From Coptis chinensis (taxonomy: Eukaryota; Streptophyta; Magnoliopsida; Ranunculales; Ranunculaceae), in assembly GCA_015680905.1 (NCBI GenBank), contig CM027383.1:39492501-39556500 (forward strand): DNA of 64,000 nt, given 5' to 3'. The notes below the pieces were generated by a model. It searched no databases, was not told the DNA's origin, and saw only the letters and a list, made by a program, of their open reading frames with translations. The position numbers and the translations under genes were made by a program. Below, one piece after another: positions 58,649-64,000 of the stretch (its first letter is position 1; every line of letters starts with the position of its first letter).

Positions 58649-61600
58649 GAGCATCTTTAGCAGTGATATCAACCTAGCATCAAGAATTTTGTTCCAGGTT
58701 TGATGCTGTATCAAATCACTTACGCGGTTTGAGAAATACCACGCGGCAAAACCGCGTGGGCTTGGGCTGCTAAATGGGCTTCTATGGTGCGGTTTTGGCA
58801 AAATCGCGTGGGCTTGGGCTTCAATGGGCGCGGTTTTGCCAAAACCGCGTGCTTTTTTTTTAAAAATTAGAACTGTGGTGCATAGAACTTGAAAAATTAT
58901 GAGTTGTGCATAGAAGTTAAGAAATTAACAATTGTGCAATTTAAGAAATTAAGAATTGTAATTCAAAATCGAAAAAATTAAAGAAATTAAAAACCTATGA
59001 TTATGATTAAACAGTCCAAAATCTATGATTATGCTATAATCATATAATATCCAAAATAATCCAAAGCCTATCATATTACATCAAATTTATTTAGCTCTCT
59101 TCTTACGCCCCTTACCACTCGATCCCTCTCCTCTCTCTATTTGGACATTTCGAAGCTGCTCCTCTAAGTTCCTAATATGAGAATTATGATCTTCTCAATG
59201 CGCGACGGAGGTTAACTACTTCACCAAGTTCCTCATATCCCCGATGTTCTTTGCGGTACACTTGCGCATATCGTCATACGCTTTTCGAAGTCTCGTCATC
59301 ATACGCCGCGCTGGGATTGCTGATATGTCTGAGAATATGCCTCCTCTCTTTCTTGGCTATAATGATACAGGGCAGTCCTCATCCCATCAAACATAAGAAC
59401 CTGATTCTCATATCTTTCTAGAACCTCAGCCTAAAAATCCAAGAAAATACAGTGTGAGTACATATTATATATATCATGAAGAAGATAAATAAAACAATTA
59501 AACTCACCATGGTATACTGATCAATATGCGGCTCTAACTCAGAGAAACGAGTATGAGGCACCTCAGGAATGGAAATATAAGTAGGCTCCCCATCAGGTCC
59601 ACACACGGCAAACATCTGAGGATTACTGGTAGACACAGGAGCTAGATGATATGCATTCAGAGGTTGTGGGTTGTAAACAGGGCGTGGCGGATGAGGAATA
59701 CGTAGCTCACGTCTCATCCCTTCCAGGCCCACAAACTCGAAGTTGCTAACCTGACCAACAGGAGGCAACAACGGACCCATGGAGACACGGTTCCACCATC
59801 TATAATACTGATCAGCAGTCTGCTCAACAACAAAAGAAGATGCATCTGGCCAAGGACCACAACTAGCATGAACTTCATGAATATGAATTCTACCCCACGA
59901 CTTCGCATCACTAACATCTGGCATGGGAGCACATGGAACTCCATAACGTCCAATCATCTGCCTCGAACATCTGTCGCCACCAGCGGTAAACCCGATCCGC
60001 GTCGCGGCAAAACAACTCGCGGACGTGACAACATACAAGCATGCTATACAACTGGATCGTCAAAGGCAGTAGACAAACGCCAAGGTCTCCACTCAATAGA
60101 TGACAATGATCTAATATCAATTTGAGCACAAGCCATACAGATATTATTCCTAATCTGCCTTCTGTTACGAGTCAACTAAGGCCCTGACCAACTAGAAAAT
60201 CTAGGACGAATATCAGCAATCATGTCTATGTTAGGACAAAGACATCGAAAGTACTCATAAAACCAAATCTCTAAAAGTCCTGTGAATCCTGCAATCTGAG
60301 GACTTCTACTTCCGAATGTCTGTGAAGCTTTATCTAACGCTGATATCAATGTGGCATATACTGAGCTACCCATGTCATAATCTCTCATAGTATGCAAATC
60401 AGATACATAAGCATAATATCCCAGTCGTACCGTAGAATGACCATTGGGAAACAAAACATGCCCAATAAAAAACATCAAAAAAGCCCTAACATACCGACAA
60501 GACCCTCACTACCCGGTAAATTCAAAGCTAACTCCGCTCGTGTATCAGGATGCAAGAGGGGTTCCATATATGCAGTCTTAATATGAGATAGCTTAATCCC
60601 AGAAGAATCATAAGCATCCGCACCCAAACGAGGAAAACTCATAAGCATACTATCCATATTCTCATAATTTGTATGAAAAGGTATCGATTGGCCTATACCG
60701 ATACTCAACCCAGAAATCATAGTGAAGTCTAGTGGTGTGAACCCTAACTCCGCACAAGGGAAATGAAATGTATGAGTTCTACTCCACCATCTTTCTACTA
60801 AAGCTATGACCACTGCCCAATCAGCCTTCTCATAATCCGCATCAATCAAAATACCCAAAGGTGTATACAAAATATTATCTCTAATATGTACAAACTCATC
60901 CAAACTCCTAATAACCTTCCACCACTCTCTAACACCAAGTAAAGCCAATCTAACTCGATAGTCAATAACATGCTGATATTATAAAAAAAAAAATGCGTAT
61001 AAGATAAATAATTAATTGGTCCAACTCAACTAATTAATATTCAAAATATTTAATCAAAACTAATTAATTACCTGAGTATTAGCCACTACACTCGACTCGT
61101 GTTTTGGGTCACGTGTAGAAGACACAACTTCCATATCAAGTGCTTCTCCAGGTGCAAATTGTCAATCGAAGTCGTTCATCTGATACTCCAGTACATAGAG
61201 ATGTCTATCAGTCGGTGTGACATCCTCGGGTTCTTCTCCCCCACTGTCTTCTCCCCCACCGTATTCTACTTCCTCAGGTTCTTCTCCCTCATCGCCAATG
61301 TCGTCTGTGTACTGCCAATCATCACCATCGAAAGGTTCAAAAGGATCCATATCAAATTTTAAGAGTTTAGGTAGGTTTTTGTTTTTTTTTAACTAAGGAG
61401 AGGGTTTTATAATTGTGAGAAGAGGTGAAAGTGACTGAACCGCGCGGCTTTGGAGCTGTTTATATAGAAGTAGCACGCGGTGTTCTGAACACCGCACGGT
61501 TTTCTGAAAACCGCGTGGGCTTGGGCCTGTCAGTTGGGCTTTAGTGGCATAGTTTTGGCAAAACCGCGTGGGCTATATGGCGCGGTTTTGGCAAAACCGC

Positions 61601-61691
61601 GTAGTTGCTTGGTTTTTTTTTATGTTGCTCCTAAAGTTGCTTGGTGTTTTTTTGGTTTGGTGTTTTTTTTGTTGCTCTCCTAAAGATGCTC
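58649..61691 (-). mobile_element. 3.04-kb DNA-transposon-like element carrying a plant mobile domain gene
   Basis: The left end is GAGCATCTTTAGCAGTGA and the right end, reverse-complemented, is GAGCATCTTTAGGAGAGCAA. Subterminal regions (58700-58860 and 61435-61610) share ACCGCG/GGGCTTGGGC words and a perfect palindrome, arm CGCGGTTTTG around one base, at 58829-58849 and 61581-61601. The only gene is the mobile-domain ORF. The GAGCATC-type end resembles Tourist/PIF-Harbinger MITEs, but no clear 3-bp duplication could be fixed (TTA left, TAA right), so the superfamily is open. Confidence 0.65.
59087..61350 (-). pseudogene. Plant mobile domain (PMD, MAIL/PP7-long-form-like) gene, broken
   Basis: Three exons with GT..AG introns: 61350-61072, 60972-59508, 59430-59087. 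The N-terminus is very acidic (DDIGDEGEEPEEVEYGG). The PMD core in exon 2 reads WAVVIALVERWWSRTHTFHF, CAELGFTPLDFTMISGLS, then YYAYVSDLHTMRDYDMGSS, GLLEIWFYEYFRC, and later YGVPCAPMPDV with WWNRVSMGP. The last exon is a coiled coil ending in basic GKGRKKRAK. PMD proteins of plants act in transposon silencing and meristem upkeep, and PMD is also carried by transposons; the biochemical role is unknown. Lesions are TGA at 61162-61164, a one-base shift in a T-run at about 60480, and a further stop and frame change in 60170-59990. Homopolymer error is possible for some. Confidence 0.75.
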
Positions 61692-61850
61692 TAAAGATGC
61701 TCATGAGGCTGAGATGCTCTAATCCGTGAGCGTAGCGAACTCTTGAGGTCGCTTTTCTAAAGTCACCCAAAAAACAACTTGCTTCGTGTCACCCTCTCCT
61801 TTGTCTGTCCGTACCCCCAAATAACCCTTTTTACTTTGTGTGTCCACCAT
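61692..61850. promoter_or_regulatory. Junction between the mobile-domain element and the ATP synthase g leader
   Basis: Contains extra partial ends of the same element (AAGATGCTC at about 61692-61702 and GAGATGCTCTAA at about 61711-61722). A CT/C-rich stretch then starts by 61840. No TATA box is evident. Any promoter of the downstream gene must lie within about 150 bp or inside the element. Confidence 0.4.
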
Positions 61851-63134
61851 ACCCCCCCCCTCTTCTCTCATTTTCTTCGCCTCCAACCTCTCCCAATCTC
61901 TCCTCCATCCTACCGCTACAAACCTGTTCTCACAATCTGCTGCTTTACATAACCACATACGACCTCGTTGGATCTAACTCTCCCGATCCTCTCTCTATTC
62001 TCGCTCTCGTATTCGCTCTTGGATTATTTAAAGGAAGGTTGTTCCACTGGATTCTTCAATTTCTACGACTCCCCATAGTCAAGACAAGAGATGCAGTTTC
62101 ATCACAGTCAATTCAGGTATGAAGAATGTCGACTACGAATTTGTTTACCAAATTGTGTTTGACATAACTTGTGAAGTTCTTTGGTTTCGCACAAATCTTT
62201 GCTTCTCCCTCAAAACCCTTTTGCCTCGAAGAAGACGAACTAGAGAAGAGGTATTTTTTTTCATCTTCTTATTGCTTTACTTGTTTGTGTTAATATATAA
62301 ACAATGGGATTGTATAAAGGGTTTTGAGGAGATCCGGTTACTGATTTTGACACTGGTGAGGTCGTGGTTTTGTGTTTTTTTTCTATTTTAAGTCATGAAT
62401 TATTTATATCATATATTGTAGAATTTGTATGTTGTTGTGAATGGTGTATTGTTGATACTTGGTATTAGAGCCATGATTGGACTTGGTGATCATAAGATTC
62501 TTTTGTTTGTCAACCTTGTTCTAGGGAATCCATGGCATCAAAGTTACATCAATTGCAAACTAAAGCAGTTTAGGCCTCGGGATTTGTGGCCAAGCGCGGG
62601 AGTGCCTATTACAAGCAGTTGTTGGAGCGAGAACAAAGCGGTACATTCGGGGAGCCTCCCACTGTGGAGAAGTGCAATTTATTGTCAAAGCAGTTGTTTT
62701 ATACCCACCTTGCAAGGTACTTCGGTGATATCCATTTTCCACTTGCTAGATCTTAAAAATGATGAATCGTATAAAGATAGGAGTAACTGTTTGATATATT
62801 ATTTCTGTGAACTTGTAGTCATGTTCCATCATTTGTGCATATACTTGGACTATTTTCCTTGTGCATTGTCTTTCTATAGACATATATTGGTCTTTCTTCT
62901 AAATTGCATTTTTCGCGATAATCCCCGGGACGTCGGAGGCATTCAGGAAGGAAATTGATTATGTGAAGCATATGTGGAGGAACAAAGCAGGACTGAAGGT
63001 TGAGGATGCTTCCAATGTTTGCTCTATTTGGCCCGGAGTGCTTTTGTTGGTTTTGTGTTGGTGAGATCGTGGGAAGAAGATTCACATTCACCGGTTACTT
63101 GGTTCCGAGCAACCGCCGAGGAAAAGGAAAATAA
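61850..63134 (+). pseudogene. Mitochondrial ATP synthase subunit g gene, probably broken
   Basis: Small inner-membrane subunit of the F1Fo ATP synthase, at the dimer interface. CT-rich 5' leader to 62116. A leader intron 62117-62524 (CAG|GTATG ... TTCTAG|GG) brings in ATG 62532. Exon 1 (62532-62716) reads MASKLHQLQTKAV, FVAKRGSAYYKQLLEREQ, PPTVEKCNLLSKQLFYTHLA. Exon 2 (from 62917) reads IIPGTSEAFRKEIDYVKHMW, KAGLKVEDA, then in a shifted frame ECFCWFCVGEIVGRRFTFTG and a stop at 63132-63134. The expected length of about 120 residues is kept. Lesions are TAG replacing a residue near codon 14 (about 62571), one extra base near 63012, and no AG at the exon 2 acceptor (CGC before GATAATC). Either a decaying gene copy or an error-rich assembly. 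Confidence 0.8.
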
Positions 63135-63480
63135 GAAGATCAACAAGACTGCCGGTTTGCATTTATAACCATTTTTTTTCTCCAAACCAAATTTTACATG
63201 GAAATTTTGTTGTTGCTTCAAAACATTATAAGCTGTTTAGTAGTCTGCGGGATAAGTTGGTTAGCCAGCTAATTACCAATATTCTATCCTCATACTAGGT
63301 TCTCATAATTTGAAATATTCACATTACAATTGATGCTTTCTGCCCCCCCGGTTATTTGAAATATTCGCATTATCACATAACTTCTTTAAGTGTCTGTCAG
63401 ACCTGATCGATTAGAGCATAGTGCATATTGGATTCAAACTGCCCCGTTGAGGATGAATATCTGCATGAAGTAAAAAGCTT
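63135..63480. other. Spacer, no gene seen
   Basis: 3' flank of the subunit g gene. It contains a T-run and a repeated phrase TTGAAATATTC(A/G)CATTA (63310 and 63357). Confidence 0.5.
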
Positions 63481-63481
63481 C

Positions 63482-63490
63482 TATATATAA
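63482..63490 (+). promoter_or_regulatory. Putative TATA box of the last ORF
   Basis: TATATATAAG lies 52-70 nt upstream of the ATGs at 63542 and 63560, a usual plant spacing with a short leader. Confidence 0.4.
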
Positions 63491-63541
63491 GAGAAGGGCT
63501 TTCTTGTTCTTCACTCCCGCTCGGTGTGTTTTTGTTTGTGG

Positions 63542-63905
63542 ATGTCTTGCGCATCTAAAATGGAAGCGGACATCTTACGACTTTGGGAAGATTGAGGAAG
63601 AGATCGATATCACTGTTAAAAATTTGAATGAGAAAGAGGAACTGATTTTGTTGAAGGAAAAAGAGGCAGCAAAGTCAGGATGTGAAAGACTACGCTTAGT
63701 TTCTGCTACTGCAATGGCCGAGATATCGGCTGCCCTCGAGTTAGGTGACCTTGAAGAAGCTAACACTTTACTTGCAGAGGCTGAAGCAGCAGACTCCGAG
63801 GCAAAACAACTTCAACAAGCCCATGATTTGAAAGAGGAAGAATTTGAAAATACAGCTAAACAATTCATCTCAATCGAACTTATTGCTAATCTGGGACGCA
63901 GATGA
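63542..63905 (+). CDS. Unknown Ala/Glu-rich coiled-coil protein, probably frameshifted near its start
   Basis: The open frame ends at TGA 63903-63905. From about 63591 it reads EEEIDITVKNLNEKEELILL, then an Ala/Glu/Leu-rich helix (AEISAALELGDLEEANTLLA, EAEAADSEAKQLQQAHDLKE) and a short end ISIELIANLGRR. The predicted product is almost all helix/coiled coil, about 115-120 residues. ATG 63542 or 63560 (MEADILRLWED) opens a different frame that stops at 63595, and joining them needs one base change, as in the neighbouring gene. No family was recognised, and no membrane span or signal peptide is seen. Confidence 0.5.
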
Positions 63906-64000
63906 TTAGCTTAAATGGCCGCATCCATTTCTGTCTCTGCAGTGTGAGAATTGCAGTTATCAACATCTGGAAGGATCAGTGGAGTTAAATGTTGTTGAAC

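Noticed and set aside
61838..62122. 94-codon frame before the subunit g gene
   Set aside because: Lies in the CT-rich leader and ends just after the leader-intron donor; composition, not coding.
62460..62472. TGGTATTAGAGCC, like a tRNA-Met primer site
   Set aside because: Within the leader intron of the subunit g gene, with no LTR end before it; one mismatch to the usual site, likely chance.

Overview
The window is nuclear DNA of a flowering plant, most likely a eudicot. It is AT-rich and made mostly of LTR retrotransposons of the Athila-like Ty3/gypsy, Tekay-like Ty3/gypsy and Ty1/copia kinds. It also holds a Mutator-like transposase, a plant-type LINE remnant, a DNA-transposon-like element carrying a plant mobile domain gene, and broken pieces of ordinary plant genes (MATH domain, mitochondrial ATP synthase subunit g). 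No intact long protein-coding gene is visible. Many coding regions fail by a single inserted or missing base, so either the loci are dead or the assembly carries indel errors. The species cannot be named from what is visible.

Layout. 1-10079: 3' end of an Athila-like element with its 3' LTR at 8648. It is split by a rearranged Tekay-like LTR (1898-7806) that holds two interleaved inverted repeats. 10080-11797: spacer with small duplications. 11798-29828: a complete 18.0-kb Athila-like element with near-identical LTRs (11798-13284, 28370-29828), the TSD AGTGC, a tRNA-Asp-type primer site, decayed gag-pol, and a 7.8-kb 'env-slot' holding a short basic Cys-containing ORF, three divergent versions of one accessory domain, a 39-residue membrane peptide and putative internal promoters. 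29834-31900: one MATH exon. 31925-36663: a MuDR transposase pseudogene interrupted by a solo LTR (32013-33689). 37382-38688 (-): an unknown basic ORF and a GRF zinc-finger/coiled-coil ORF. 40676-42540 (-): a truncated LINE. 44786-46101 (-): a solo LTR with TSD TTTTC. 47117-54123: a decayed copia element whose 5' LTR is split by another solo LTR (47276-48836, TSD CCTAA), followed by a 565-bp tandem duplication. 57639-61691: two ~505-bp MITE-like units head-to-tail with a 3-kb relative that carries a plant mobile domain gene. 61692-64000: the ATP synthase subunit g locus and a short coiled-coil ORF.

How the parts relate. The nesting gives relative ages: copia before the Athila-family solo LTR inside it, MULE before its solo LTR, and left Athila before the Tekay-like LTR. 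Four Athila-family LTRs have precise TG..CA ends with usable target duplications. The most unusual signals are four: the mobile-domain element, with perfect CG-rich palindromes in both subterminal regions and MITE-like relatives in tandem; the accessory region of the large Athila element; a stem-loop 16-17 nt before the 3' LTR in three elements of different sequence; and a second stem-loop/G-run module inside both Athila-like elements, about 1.5-1.7 kb before the LTR.
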